Positions 17,540 through 26,929 of a stretch of DNA of 64,000 nucleotides are shown here, piece after piece. The position numbers and the translations under genes are program-made. Origin of the DNA: Tessaracoccus antarcticus (GTDB taxonomy: Bacteria; Actinomycetota; Actinomycetes; Propionibacteriales; Propionibacteriaceae). Location: positions 186,001 to 250,000 of the forward strand of contig NZ_REFW01000001.1 in assembly GCF_003688855.1 (NCBI RefSeq). Reading direction: 5' to 3'. The notes beneath the pieces were generated by a model, which saw only the letters and a program-made list of their open reading frames with translations, had not been told where the DNA came from and did not search any database. How positions within the stretch are numbered: the first letter of the stretch is position 1; every line of letters begins with the position of its first letter.

Positions 17540-18633
17540 GCGTTCTCCTCGAAGGTGGCGAGGTAGTCGGCGTACTCGCGACGCTGCTCCTCGAGAGCCA
17601 CGGACTCCTCGGCGTACACGGTACGGAACTGCTCGTCCATCGTCTTGTCCGTCAGGGTGGCGATGGAGGCGCGGATGCTCGCGCCGTAGTCCTTCGCCTC
17701 CGCGTCGAGGGCGCTCAGGAAGGCGTCGTCGACGGCGCCCTCGTTGCGCAGGTAGGTGGTCAGACGGGCGATGGGGTCGCGGCCACGCCACTCCTCGGTC
17801 TCCGCGTCGCGACGGTACTTCGAGGGGTCGTCAGAGGTCGTGTGCGCGCCCATCCGGTAGGTGAACGCCTCGATGAACGCCGGCCCCTCCCCATTGCGGG
17901 CGCGGTTGAAAGCCCACTCGCTGGTGGCGTGGACGGCCAGGACGTCGTTGCCGTCCACCTGGATGCCGGGGAAGCCGAAGCCCTGGGCCCGCTGGAACAG
18001 CGGGATGCGTGACTGCAGCGCAATGGGCTCGGAGATGGCGTACTGGTTGTTCTGGCAGAAGAACACCACGGGGGCGTTGTAGCTGGCCGCAAAGACGTAG
18101 GACTCGTTGACGTCGCCCTGCGAGGAGGCACCGTCGCCGTGGTAGGCCACCACCATGGCGTTGTCGGCGGGGTCAGGGTTGCCCACCATGCCGTCGTACT
18201 GCAGACCCATGGCGTAACCGGTGGCGTGCAGCGTCTGGGAGCCGATGATGATCTGGTAGTTCCGGAACCTTTCCAGCATCTCCCACTCCCCGGCGTCGCA
18301 GCCGCGGAACAGGCCGAGTATCTGGCTCATGGGGACACCGAGGCACATGGCGACGGCGTGCTCACGGTAGGTGGGGAACACGACGTCGTGACCGAGCAGA
18401 GCCCTGGCGGATCCCACCTGGGAAGCCTCCTGGCCCAGCACCGGCGGCCACAGCCCCAGCTCTCCGTGCCGCTGGAGCGCGGTGGCCTCCGTGTCGAATC
18501 GTCGTGCCATCACCATGTCCCGCAGGAAGCCTGTGAGGTCTTCGGTGGTGCCGGTGAACTCGAAGTCGTCGTGTTCGACGCGCACGCCCTCCGGTGTCAG
18601 AAGTTGGACCATTTTGTCGCTCTGCCCTTGCAC
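17536..18633 (-). CDS. bkdA1: 2-oxoacid dehydrogenase E1 component, alpha subunit
   Basis: Alpha chain carrying the thiamine-diphosphate/Mg site that decarboxylates the 2-oxoacid, 365 residues from the chosen start. The TPP motif begins GDGASSQGDVNES near residue 165 and continues to NNQYAIS. The phosphorylation-loop region RMGAHTTSDDPSKYR is conserved. The GTG at 18633 is favoured because GAGAGGGG lies 5 nt upstream; TTG at 18648 and ATG at 18612 (MVQLLTP, the common N-terminus) are alternatives. It is the first gene of a three-gene operon behind the operator-bearing promoter at 18657-18697. Branched-chain specificity is inferred from the E1 split and from the shared operator with the desaturase operon. 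Confidence 0.9.
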   Translation of the reverse strand: MQGQSDKMVQLLTPEGVRVEHDDFEFTGTTEDLTGFLRDMVMARRFDTEATALQRHGELGLWPPVLGQEASQVGSARALLGHDVVFPTYREHAVAMCLGVPMSQILGLFRGCDAGEWEMLERFRNYQIIIGSQTLHATGYAMGLQYDGMVGNPDPADNAMVVAYHGDGASSQGDVNESYVFAASYNAPVVFFCQNNQYAISEPIALQSRIPLFQRAQGFGFPGIQVDGNDVLAVHATSEWAFNRARNGEGPAFIEAFTYRMGAHTTSDDPSKYRRDAETEEWRGRDPIARLTTYLRNEGAVDDAFLSALDAEAKDYGASIRASIATLTDKTMDEQFRTVYAEESVALEEQRREYADYLATFEENA

Positions 18634-18656
18634 CAACGCCCCTCTCAAATCTGAAC

Positions 18657-18697
18657 TTACGCCAGCGTAGCTTACGGTTGCGTAACCAATCGTTCAA
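18657..18697 (-). promoter_or_regulatory. Dehydrogenase operon promoter with two palindromic operator sites
   Basis: Read leftwards: -35 TTGAAC (18692-18697), 17-bp spacer, -10 TAAGCT (18669-18674). The spacer holds the palindrome TTACG-N4-CGTAA (18672-18685). A second, one-mismatch copy, TTACG-N4-CGTAG (18657-18670), covers the expected transcription start. The geometry suggests repression, probably by a TetR-type protein encoded elsewhere. The same core occurs at 37728-37745. Confidence 0.65.
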
Positions 18698-18862
18698 CCC
18701 GGGCGAGGGGCGCAATGGCGTGGTGACCACGCCTCACGCCCCGGGCCGGGGTCAGTGAACAGTTTCCCAGCCCCTTGACGTTACCGGGGCGGATTGGGAC
18801 AGTGGGGGTCATCTCGTATCCAAAGCGTGCCAATGGGGGCATGCACGAACACGGAGAACTGC

Positions 18863-21277
18863 ATGACTACACCACAATCGCGTTGGGCCTCAGGCCTCGC
18901 CGCGTCCGCACTGATGCTGGGGGGTGTGACCTTCGCCGCCGGGGGCAGCGTCGCACACGCCGCCCCGGGAGACAGCTGCCAGGATCCCGCCACGGTCTCG
19001 GTCTTCGAGTTCAATGACTTCCATGGCCGCATAGCTGGGGCAGCGGGCCTGTTCACTCCCGTGGAGGCGGCGCGAGCCGCACTCGGGCCGGACAATGTCC
19101 TGCTGGTCAGCACCGGCGACAACATCGGGGGCTCCACTTTCGAATCCTTCATCGACGACGACAACCCCACCATCGACATCATGAAGGCGGCCGGCGTCGA
19201 GGCGATCGCAGCCGGCAACCACGAGTTCGACAAGGGCTTCACGGACCTTTCCGAGCGTGTCATCCCCCGCATGGGTGTGCCGCACCTCAGCGCCAACGTC
19301 TACACCAAGGGCACCACCACTGTGGCCGCTCCGCTGGAGGAGTACAAGGTGTTCGAGAAGGGTGGCGTCCGGATCGCGTACGTGGGTGCCGTCACCGGCG
19401 ATCTCCCCTCGCTCGTCTCCCCGGCAGGCATCAGCGCCATCGAGGCGGGCGACCCCGTCGATGCCGTGAACCGTGTGGCGGACAAGATCGTCGCCGAGAA
19501 CGCCGCGGACATCATCATTGCGGGCTTCCACGAGGGCGCACCCGACCCGACGAGGACACCGGCCGAGAACGCCGCACTGTCGCCCGCGTTCAAGGAAATC
19601 TACGAGGGCCTGAGCCCGGCCTTCGACGTGGTCTTCAACGGCCACACCCACCAGATCTACGACTGGGAAACGACGCTCGCCAAGCCCCTCATGCAGGCCG
19701 GGCAGTACGCCGAGCACCTGTCCAAGGTGGACCTCAAGATCAACACCCAGACCAAGGAGCTGTGCTCGTCGGTGACCTCCATCGTCGATGCCGCAGCCGG
19801 AGCCGACATCGGGACCCAACCGCGCATCGAGGAGATCAAAACGATCGCCGCCGCGGCCAAGGCCAACGCCGACGTCCTGGGTGCCGTGCCGGTGGGCTTC
19901 GCCAACCAGGCCATCAGCACCCCCGGCGACGGCGGCTCGGGCACCCGCAACGTCGAGTCGCCCATGAGCAATGCGGTGGCGCAGATGTTCAAGGAGCAGC
20001 TGCAGACCGCCGACAACGCGGACTCCTTCATCGGTGTCCAGAACCCCGGAGGCACTCGCGCCAGCTTCGACCGTGGGACGGTCACCTACAAGGAGGCCGC
20101 TGGCGTCCTTCCCTTCGCCAACAGCCTCATGACCACGCAGCTCACGGGCAAGCAGGTCAAGATGATGCTGGAGCAGCAGTGGCAGCTCAACAAGGACGGC
20201 GAGGTCCCCTCGCGGCCCTACCTTGCGCTCGGTCTCTCGGACAACGTGTCCTACACGTTCGACGAGTCCCGCGCCCGCCTGGACCGCATCACCTCCATCA
20301 GCATCGACGGCGCGCCCATCGAGATGGACAAGCTCTACACACTGGGTTCCGGCAGCTTCCTGATCGCTGGAGGCGACAACTTCTTCGCCTTCAACGACGG
20401 CGTCAACATGCGTGACTCGGGTCGCGTCGACCTCGAGGCCTGGGTCGACTGGGTCGGCGCCGGCGACGCACTGTCGCCCGACTACTCCAAGCGTGGCGTG
20501 TCCGCACCCACGATTCCCGGCTCCCTCACCGAGGGTGCGGCACCGGTGGAGTACGTGTTCGGCAAACCTCTCGCCAATGGCGTCCAGGTGGACACGCTGG
20601 ACATGCTGCTGAACGCCACCGGCGCCAACGTGTCGCCCCAGGTGATGAACGCCAACATCACCGCCTACATCGGTGACGAGATGGTGGGTATGGGCGAGGT
20701 GACCGCTGGCGTGGGCACCGTGCAGGTGGCTCTGGCCAAGGGAACCGCCGTCGAGGCCGGCAACAACGTCGTCGACTTCGTCGTCGAGGAGTCCGGCACC
20801 GTCATCAGCGTCCCGGTCACGGTGAAGCTCCTCCCGCCGGTCACGACACCCCCGGCACGGCCCGTCGACGTGTACACGACGCCCGGCTACCACAAGGTGA
20901 ACGGGCGCGAGTGGATCACTTCCTGCGAGAAGTACTCGATCACGGAGCGTTGCAGGACCTACATCTACGGCACGGACGTCCAGAGCATCAACGGGCAGAT
21001 CGTGAAGCGCAACGGCTGGTTGTTCAACAACCTGACGTACAAGCCGTCGCCGCGCAGCGCGTGGAAGAACAACCCGCTGGGCTACGCCGGCTCGTGGACC
21101 TCCACGGAGGGTCGCAAGTGGATGACCGAATGCGACAACGCACGCACCGGGAGGAACGCCTGCCGCAGCTACATCGAGACCAAGGTGGTCGAGTCCATCA
21201 AGCAGGCCGATGGAACCTTCCGCTACGCGATGGCCACCAAGTTCGTCTTCAACAACATCGTCCAGTTCAAGAAGTGA
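18863..21277 (+). CDS. Secreted 5'-nucleotidase/UshA-like metallophosphoesterase with C-terminal repeat module
   Basis: Exported enzyme predicted to dephosphorylate extracellular nucleotides. The 804-residue product has a Sec signal peptide (cleavage near AHA-AP, residue ~35). A metallophosphoesterase domain follows, with metal ligands in NDFHGRI, GDNIGGS, GNHEFDKG and NGHTHQIYD. Next is the 5'-nucleotidase C-terminal substrate domain (near NPGGTRASF), an Ig-like segment, a Pro-rich linker (PPVTTPPARP), and about 125 residues made of two related Trp/Cys/Arg modules. There is no LPXTG or GW anchor. ATG 18863 follows GGAGA by 6 nt. It is monocistronic with a strong terminator. TTGACG at 18775-18780 may be its -35. 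Confidence 0.92.
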   Translation: MTTPQSRWASGLAASALMLGGVTFAAGGSVAHAAPGDSCQDPATVSVFEFNDFHGRIAGAAGLFTPVEAARAALGPDNVLLVSTGDNIGGSTFESFIDDDNPTIDIMKAAGVEAIAAGNHEFDKGFTDLSERVIPRMGVPHLSANVYTKGTTTVAAPLEEYKVFEKGGVRIAYVGAVTGDLPSLVSPAGISAIEAGDPVDAVNRVADKIVAENAADIIIAGFHEGAPDPTRTPAENAALSPAFKEIYEGLSPAFDVVFNGHTHQIYDWETTLAKPLMQAGQYAEHLSKVDLKINTQTKELCSSVTSIVDAAAGADIGTQPRIEEIKTIAAAAKANADVLGAVPVGFANQAISTPGDGGSGTRNVESPMSNAVAQMFKEQLQTADNADSFIGVQNPGGTRASFDRGTVTYKEAAGVLPFANSLMTTQLTGKQVKMMLEQQWQLNKDGEVPSRPYLALGLSDNVSYTFDESRARLDRITSISIDGAPIEMDKLYTLGSGSFLIAGGDNFFAFNDGVNMRDSGRVDLEAWVDWVGAGDALSPDYSKRGVSAPTIPGSLTEGAAPVEYVFGKPLANGVQVDTLDMLLNATGANVSPQVMNANITAYIGDEMVGMGEVTAGVGTVQVALAKGTAVEAGNNVVDFVVEESGTVISVPVTVKLLPPVTTPPARPVDVYTTPGYHKVNGREWITSCEKYSITERCRTYIYGTDVQSINGQIVKRNGWLFNNLTYKPSPRSAWKNNPLGYAGSWTSTEGRKWMTECDNARTGRNACRSYIETKVVESIKQADGTFRYAMATKFVFNNIVQFKK

Positions 21278-21301
21278 CGATCTGACGATCTGACGCGCAA
21301 C

Positions 21302-21334
21302 GAGGAGGCCGGGCCCACAGGGCCCGGCCTCCTC
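21302..21334 (+). terminator. Rho-independent terminator after nucleotidase gene
   Basis: Perfect 15-bp arms (GAGGAGGCCGGGCCC and its complement) enclose an ACA loop, then ATCTTTCC. It may also stop leftward transcription. Confidence 0.88.
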
Positions 21335-21383
21335 ATCTTTCCTGCGGCCACCCAGGACGGCGTCCTTGGTGGCGAGGCTGTGC

Positions 21384-22379
21384 TCAGGTGAGGGTGGCCA
21401 CCAGGATCGCCTTGATGGTGTGCATCCTGTTCTCGGCCTGGTCGAAGACGATACTGGCGTCGGACTCGAACACCTCGTCGGTCACCTCCAGCCCCTCCAG
21501 GCCCGTCAGCCTGAACAGCTCCTCACCCACGGTGGTGGCGCGGTCATGGAACGCGGGCAGGCAGTGCATGAACTTCACGTGCGGGTTGCCCGTGGCGGCG
21601 AGCATGGCGGCGTTCACCTGGTACGGGCGCAGCAGCTCGATCCGTTCCGCCCACAACTCCTTGGGCTCCCCCAGTGACACCCACACGTCGGTGGAGACGA
21701 AGTCGACGCCACGCACACCCTCGGCGATGTCATCGGTGATGGTGATGCGGGCACCCGTGTCGGCGGCGATGGACTGCGCCAGCTCAACGATCCCGGATGC
21801 GCTCTGCTGCACCGTCGGGGCAATCATGCGGATGTCGGCGCCCACCATGGCTGCCGAGATCAGCGTCGAGTTGCCCACGTTGTTGCGCACGTCGCCGACG
21901 AAGGCGTAGCTCGTCTCGCGGAGGGGCTTGCCGGAGTGCTCCAGCATGGTCAGCTGGTCCGCGAGCATCTGGGTGGGGTGCCAGTCGTCGGTCAATCCGT
22001 TGTAGACGGGCACACCCGCGTACTCGGCGAGCGTCTCGACCGTCGCCTGGGCTGCGCCACGGAACTCGATGCCGTCGTACCAGCGCCCCAGCACCCGGGC
22101 TGTGTCGGCCGCGGACTCCTTGTGCCCGATCTGCGACCCTGCGGGGTCAAGGTAGGTGGTGCGGCCCCCCTGGTCGGCCATGGCCACCTCGAAGGCACAC
22201 CGGGTGCGCGTGGAGGTCTTCTCGAACAGCAGCGCCACGTTCTTGCCTGCGAGCTGCTGTCGTTCCGTGCCGGCTCGGCGCTGGGCCTTGAGATCCGCTG
22301 CGAGCTCGAGGAGATGCATCCATTCGTCTGCGCGGAAGTCCAGTTCCTTGGCGAAGCCGCGGCCCGTGAGGTTCACCAC
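21384..22379 (-). CDS. argF: Ornithine carbamoyltransferase
   Basis: Condenses ornithine and carbamoyl phosphate to citrulline, or works in reverse in arginine catabolism. The 331-residue protein has carbamoyl-phosphate motif S56-T-R-T-R60, HPTQ, and the ornithine motif MHCLPAFHD near residue 265. GTG at 22379 is chosen because AAAGGGAT lies just upstream and it yields MVNLTGRGF, the family N-terminus; a GTG at 22412 would add 11 residues. No other arginine genes are near, so biosynthetic versus catabolic (arcB) use is undecided. The closeness to the GRGFx[14 protein letters not shown] type resembles catabolic enzymes. It follows corA by 54 bp. Confidence 0.93.
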   Translation of the reverse strand: MVNLTGRGFAKELDFRADEWMHLLELAADLKAQRRAGTERQQLAGKNVALLFEKTSTRTRCAFEVAMADQGGRTTYLDPAGSQIGHKESAADTARVLGRWYDGIEFRGAAQATVETLAEYAGVPVYNGLTDDWHPTQMLADQLTMLEHSGKPLRETSYAFVGDVRNNVGNSTLISAAMVGADIRMIAPTVQQSASGIVELAQSIAADTGARITITDDIAEGVRGVDFVSTDVWVSLGEPKELWAERIELLRPYQVNAAMLAATGNPHVKFMHCLPAFHDRATTVGEELFRLTGLEGLEVTDEVFESDASIVFDQAENRMHTIKAILVATLT

Positions 22380-22433
22380 GTCGTCATCCCTTTCGTCGGT
22401 GAGATCGCCCACGATATCGGCGACCGCCGTGGC

Positions 22434-23414
22434 TCACAGCCAGTCCCGCCTCCGGAACTGCCACCACAGGACCGCTGACGTCGCCACCATGAGGCTCAGC
22501 GACAACCAGGCACCCCACACGGTGCCAATGCCGGCGATGGACAGGTTCTGCCCGTAGAAGCCGGTGATGAGCGTCGGGACGGCGATGATGGCGGCCCAGG
22601 ACGTCACCTTCTTCATGATCTCGTCCTTGTGGTTGCTCTGCAGCGCCAGGTTCGTCTCCAGGATGCTCGAGAGATGGTCGCGCAGCGAGTCGGCCATTTC
22701 GGCCGCATGCAGGGCGTGGTCGTGGACGTCACCGAAGTAGGGCTGGAGCGGCCCGGATGTGTCGAAGGCGGACTCCCGTCGGGCCAGTGACGAGGTCATC
22801 TCGCGCAACGGGACGGTCTGCCGGCGCACCTCGGCGGTGTCACGGCGCAGCCTGAAGATGGCCTGCTGGAGTTCGGGTTGTCCGGAGCTGTGGTTGAACA
22901 GCTCCTCGCTGAGGTCGTCGGCGCGGTCGTTGAGGGAGTCAAGCGTGTCCATGACGTTGTCCACCACCACGTCGAGCACAGCCCACAGGATGTAGCTGGG
23001 CCCGGCATGCGCCAGACCCTTGTTGAGGTCCAACCGCTCGGCGACCTGTGTGACGGGGAAGTTGGGGTGACGCACCGTCAGGATGGCGTTCGGGGTGATG
23101 AAAGCCGTCAGGGGGGCCAGTTCCGCGCGGCCGTCGTTGTCCAGGAGGACGTTGGTGACGCGCATGAGCGCATGGTGGTCGAACTGGCTCACCTTCTGGC
23201 GTTCGTGGGCCGCCATGGCGTCCTCGACTGCCAGTTCGTGCAGGTCCAGGGCCCCGGCCAGCTCGTTGAGCTCGTCCACGGAGTCGGTGGTGATGTCGAT
23301 CCAGGCGTAGGTGTCGCTGTCTCCATCCTTCTCCCGGAGACAGCGGGCAAGCTCCGCCGAGGAGTCATCCGTGTCCTGCAACGTGCCGTCCACCCAGAGA
23401 CGCTGATTCTTCAT
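22434..23414 (-). CDS. corA: CorA-family divalent cation transporter with GQN motif
   Basis: Pentameric Mg2+/Co2+ channel-type transporter of the inner membrane. The 326-residue protein has a long cytoplasmic N-terminal domain with coiled helices and two C-terminal transmembrane helices. The selectivity-loop signature after TM1 reads YGQN rather than the hallmark YGMN. A Trp/Arg-rich tail (WWQFRRRDWL) follows TM2. ATG 23414 (MKNQRLWV) was preferred over a GTG five codons earlier. It could be a Zn2+ efflux (ZntB-type) member; sequence by eye does not decide. Confidence 0.88.
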   Translation of the reverse strand: MKNQRLWVDGTLQDTDDSSAELARCLREKDGDSDTYAWIDITTDSVDELNELAGALDLHELAVEDAMAAHERQKVSQFDHHALMRVTNVLLDNDGRAELAPLTAFITPNAILTVRHPNFPVTQVAERLDLNKGLAHAGPSYILWAVLDVVVDNVMDTLDSLNDRADDLSEELFNHSSGQPELQQAIFRLRRDTAEVRRQTVPLREMTSSLARRESAFDTSGPLQPYFGDVHDHALHAAEMADSLRDHLSSILETNLALQSNHKDEIMKKVTSWAAIIAVPTLITGFYGQNLSIAGIGTVWGAWLSLSLMVATSAVLWWQFRRRDWL

Positions 23415-23454
23415 GGCCCCAGTGTCCACCCCTGCACCTCAGAGGGCCGACACT

Positions 23455-24027
23455 TCAGTGGTGTGCGCCGCCCTGCCCGTCCCCGAGTGGGTGCACGTCC
23501 TGCAGGCGGTTGCCGAAGTACTCGCTGAGAACCGACGCCACATCAGCCACGACCTGCCACGGTTCCCCCACGTTGGAGGTCTCGATACCTGCTTCGGAAT
23601 CTCCCAACTCCTCGAGGGTGTCGAGTTGCGAGGTGAGCATGTCGGTGTGCATGTAATGCCCCTTGCGCGCCGACAGGCGGTCCAGGTTGACCTCCTCCGG
23701 CAACAGCAGGTGGACGAAGAACACGTCACCCTCGGCTTCGCGCAGGATGTCCCGGTAGGCCTCGCGCAGGGCCGAGCACGCGACCACCGTGGAGTGGCCC
23801 CCAGCCGCCTGCTGCGACATCCAGTCGCGCAGGGACCGCAGCCACGGCCACCGGTCCTCGTCCGTGAGGGGGTGACCGGCACCCATCTTGGCCTTGTTGG
23901 CCTCACTGTGGAACGTGTCGCCCTCCGCGAACTCCAGTCCGAAGCGTTGGGCCAGCCCCTCTCCGATGGTCGTCTTGCCGGTGCCGGCGACGCCCATGAC
24001 CACAAGGTGCAGGGGACGCCCACTCAT
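23455..24027 (-). CDS. gntK: Gluconokinase
   Basis: Phosphorylates gluconate to 6-phosphogluconate for the pentose phosphate pathway. The 190-residue protein has Walker A GVAGTGKTT at residues 12-20, the family EGDTFHSEANKAKMGAG block near residue 35, and CSALREAYRD. Length fits the 160-200 range. The ATG at 24027 overlaps the gntP stop in ATGA, so kinase and permease are made together. Confidence 0.92.
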   Translation of the reverse strand: MSGRPLHLVVMGVAGTGKTTIGEGLAQRFGLEFAEGDTFHSEANKAKMGAGHPLTDEDRWPWLRSLRDWMSQQAAGGHSTVVACSALREAYRDILREAEGDVFFVHLLLPEEVNLDRLSARKGHYMHTDMLTSQLDTLEELGDSEAGIETSNVGEPWQVVADVASVLSEYFGNRLQDVHPLGDGQGGAHH

Positions 24028-25418
24028 GCCAGCATCCCGGTCACACCGAAGATCCCCCACGCGATAGCGAAGCCCATGAGGGCGATGGCGGTCTCCATCA
24101 CAGTCCACGTCTTCAGCGTGGTCGCGACGTCCATCCCCATGAGTCGGCCCACGAGCCAGAAGCCGGAGTCGTTGACGTGGGATGCGGCCACGGACCCCGC
24201 CGCAGTGGCGACCACGATGGCGGCAAGCTGGAAGTCGTTGAGGCCGGCGGCTGCGACGGCGGGTGCCATCAGACCGGCGGTGGTGACGAGCGCGACCGTG
24301 GCCGAGCCCTGGGCGATGCGCAGGATGATCGAGATCAGGAAGCAGGCGAGGATGACGGGGACACCGAGGTCGCCCATCACGCCGGACAGCGCGTCACCGA
24401 TGCCGGAGGCGCGCAGGACGCCACCGAACATGCCACCCGCACCGGTCACGAGGATGACGGAGCACACTGGACCCAGTGCACTGTCGAGTGTCTTCTCGAT
24501 GGCCGTGCCGTTCTTGCCGCGGCGGCTCCCAAGGACGTAGGAGGCAACGAGCACGGAGATCAGCAGTGCCACGGGGGTCTCGCCGAGAATGCGCAGCCCC
24601 TGGACCCAGCCCTCCTTGAGGTCGACGACGCCCGCCGAACCGGCCATGTTCAGGCCTGTGTTGAGGAAGATCAGGAGCACGGGCAGCAGCATGATCCCCA
24701 TGACGGTGCCGGCCGACGGCGGGTTGGTGATCACGTCGTCGTCCTGCTTGCCACCGGAGAGCAGATCGGGGACGGGCAACGGGAACTTCTTGCCCAACCA
24801 GGTGCCGAGCATGTAGGCGGTGACCCACCACGTGGGCAGCGCGACGATGAGGCCCACGATCAGAACGAAACCGACGTTGGCGCCGTAGAGGTCGCTGGCA
24901 GCAATCGGGCCGGGGTGTGGCGGCAGGAACACGTGCATGACGGAGAAGGCACCGGCCGCGGGGAGCCCGTACAGGAGCACGGGGGCCTTCATGCGGCGGG
25001 CGACGGCGAAAATGATCGGCAGCATGACGATGAGGCCGGCGTCGAAGAAGATCGGGAAGCCGAAGATGAGGGACGCAACGCCCAGCGCCAGGGGTGCGCG
25101 CTTCTCCCCGAACAACCGGATGAACGCATCCGACAAGGTCTTGGCGCCTCCGGAGGTCTCGACGAGGCGCCCCAGCATGGCGCCGAGGCCCACCAGGAGC
25201 GCAACCGAGGCGAGCGTGCTGCCAAAGCCACCCGTCATGACCGTGACGATCTCCGCAAGTGGCACCCCGGTGGCGATGGCCGTGGCCAGTGACACGATGA
25301 TGAGCACGAGGAAGGCGTGCATCTTGAGCTTGATGACAAGGAACAGGATCAACGCGATGGCGGCGGCCGCTATGCCGAGCAGGGGGGCGACCCCCAAGGT
25401 TTGCGTCCAGTCTTCCAT
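24024..25418 (-). CDS. gntP: Gluconate:H+ symporter, GntP family
   Basis: Inner-membrane gluconate permease of 464 residues with about 12-14 hydrophobic segments. Family features include FGFPIFFDAGLIVMLPI near residue 120, LPPHPGP near 160, and the C-terminal SHVNDSGFWL. ATG 25418 follows AAGGGAG by 9 nt. It is first gene of a two-gene gluconate operon with gntK. No GntR-type regulator is next to it. Confidence 0.93.
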   Translation of the reverse strand: MEDWTQTLGVAPLLGIAAAAIALILFLVIKLKMHAFLVLIIVSLATAIATGVPLAEIVTVMTGGFGSTLASVALLVGLGAMLGRLVETSGGAKTLSDAFIRLFGEKRAPLALGVASLIFGFPIFFDAGLIVMLPIIFAVARRMKAPVLLYGLPAAGAFSVMHVFLPPHPGPIAASDLYGANVGFVLIVGLIVALPTWWVTAYMLGTWLGKKFPLPVPDLLSGGKQDDDVITNPPSAGTVMGIMLLPVLLIFLNTGLNMAGSAGVVDLKEGWVQGLRILGETPVALLISVLVASYVLGSRRGKNGTAIEKTLDSALGPVCSVILVTGAGGMFGGVLRASGIGDALSGVMGDLGVPVILACFLISIILRIAQGSATVALVTTAGLMAPAVAAAGLNDFQLAAIVVATAAGSVAASHVNDSGFWLVGRLMGMDVATTLKTWTVMETAIALMGFAIAWGIFGVTGMLA

Positions 25419-25520
25419 TTCCGAGTACTCCCTTGTACCTGACCGGGCGTCCGCTGCCCGATGACTTCCCCACCCTTGCACACGGGCATGGTCAGGGTGG
25501 TGTGCAGGGATGTTCCCGGG

Positions 25521-26843
25521 TCACCCCAGGGCGGCGATCACATCCGCCACCAGTTCTTCGGTTCGGAGGTCTTCTGATGCCACGTCGGGGCTGAACCCCA
25601 TGCGCACCACGACGAGGTCGGCTGACGGGACCACGTACATCCTCTGTCCGTCGTGCCCCACCGCCCAGTAGGTATCGGCCGGCAGAACCGGCTCCGGCAG
25701 GGATCCGTCGGCCGACGTGTTCACGCGCCAGCCCGCGGCGTAGCCCACCTCGTCGGTGGCGGCCACGGGTTTCACCGTCGTCGTCTCCGCCATCCAGCCC
25801 TCGGGAAGCAGTCGCTTCCCGTTCCAGACACCGTCCTGGAGGGCGAACTGGCCGATCGAGGCCCAGTCGCGCGGGCTGGCCCACAGGTAGGAGCCGCACA
25901 CCGGGGTGCCGGCCGCGTCGGGCTCCCACACGGCCGAGGACAGGCCGAGCGGCGCGAACAGCTTCTGTCGCGGGAGGTCCGCTCCGATGCGGGTGCGTTC
26001 AGTCAGCACCGAGCACAGCAGGGTGGTGCTGCCGCTGGAGTACTGCTGGAACTCTCCCACCGGGTGCGCCAGGTCGAGGCTGGCGACGTAGCCGGCCATG
26101 TCCGATTCGAGGTAGAGCATGCGCGTGATGGGGGTGCCGAGGTCGTAGGTCTCGTCCCAGGAGAGGCCGCTCGTCATCCGCAGGAGGTCATCGATGCTGA
26201 TGTCGGCGCGCCCATCAGTCCATTCGGGGCGCAGTTGCGTGTCATCCAGTTCCACGCCTCCCTGCTCCACGAGCCGCCCCACGAGCAGGCTCGTCACGCT
26301 TTTGGCCATCGACCAGCCCAACTGGGGTGTGGTGGCGTCGAACCCCTCGGCGTAGCGTTCGGCCACGAGTTCGCCGCCCTTCAGGACAACGACGGCGCGG
26401 GTGCCGAGCGTGTCTTGTCCCGCGTCGAGGAGGTCGTCACCGAACGCCTTCGCGAGCGCCGCCTCCACCTCGGGCGACGCCGTCGGTGCCGGTGCCTTCG
26501 ACAGGTCGTTGGCTGAGACCGCCGTGAAGGAGCCGAAGTCCGGGCGACTCGAGGACAGGGTGCAGCCGTAGCCCGGCGTGTACCAGGAGCGCTGCTTGGC
26601 CAGTACGCCCAGCACGGTGGAGGACGCGCCATCGCGGTTCACGTCGTTGCGCAGGTACGGCACCAGTGGGTTCGACGGCAGGTCGGGGCCTGCCCCGGCG
26701 AACTCGGCCATGGCGCAGGCACTGTGCGAGGCGTACCCCGTACCCGTCAGCAGCAGCGGACGCAGGTACCAGTAGCCCGCCACCCCCGCAACGAGGAGCA
26801 CGGCCAACAGCCCGAGAACAATCCGAGTGATCCAACGACGCAT
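25521..26843 (-). CDS. Membrane-anchored beta-lactamase-family serine hydrolase
   Basis: Serine hydrolase of the class C beta-lactamase/penicillin-binding fold, 440 residues. An N-terminal hydrophobic helix (about residues 6-27) preceded by RRWITR acts as uncleaved anchor or signal, so the enzyme works outside the membrane. Active-site motifs are S-M-A-K (nucleophile Ser, near residue 177), YSS as the Tyr-x-Ser/Asn equivalent, and GHDGQ as the third motif. Substrate is unknown: DD-peptidase, esterase or 6-aminohexanoate hydrolase types share these motifs. It has its own start after a gap on both sides. Confidence 0.85.
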   Translation of the reverse strand: MRRWITRIVLGLLAVLLVAGVAGYWYLRPLLLTGTGYASHSACAMAEFAGAGPDLPSNPLVPYLRNDVNRDGASSTVLGVLAKQRSWYTPGYGCTLSSSRPDFGSFTAVSANDLSKAPAPTASPEVEAALAKAFGDDLLDAGQDTLGTRAVVVLKGGELVAERYAEGFDATTPQLGWSMAKSVTSLLVGRLVEQGGVELDDTQLRPEWTDGRADISIDDLLRMTSGLSWDETYDLGTPITRMLYLESDMAGYVASLDLAHPVGEFQQYSSGSTTLLCSVLTERTRIGADLPRQKLFAPLGLSSAVWEPDAAGTPVCGSYLWASPRDWASIGQFALQDGVWNGKRLLPEGWMAETTTVKPVAATDEVGYAAGWRVNTSADGSLPEPVLPADTYWAVGHDGQRMYVVPSADLVVVRMGFSPDVASEDLRTEELVADVIAALG

Positions 26844-26929
26844 GCGCCGAACCTAGCCGCAAACCAGATCAGGCGAGGGGTGTCGGGTGTGATGCTGGGC
26901 CGACGCAGCAAGGGGCCGGTATCGGCAGG

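Noticed and set aside
18890-20893. A 667-codon frame on the minus strand inside the nucleotidase gene
   Set aside because: It is rich in His, Arg, Gly and Val shadows, has no motifs, and the sense strand encodes a clear nucleotidase.
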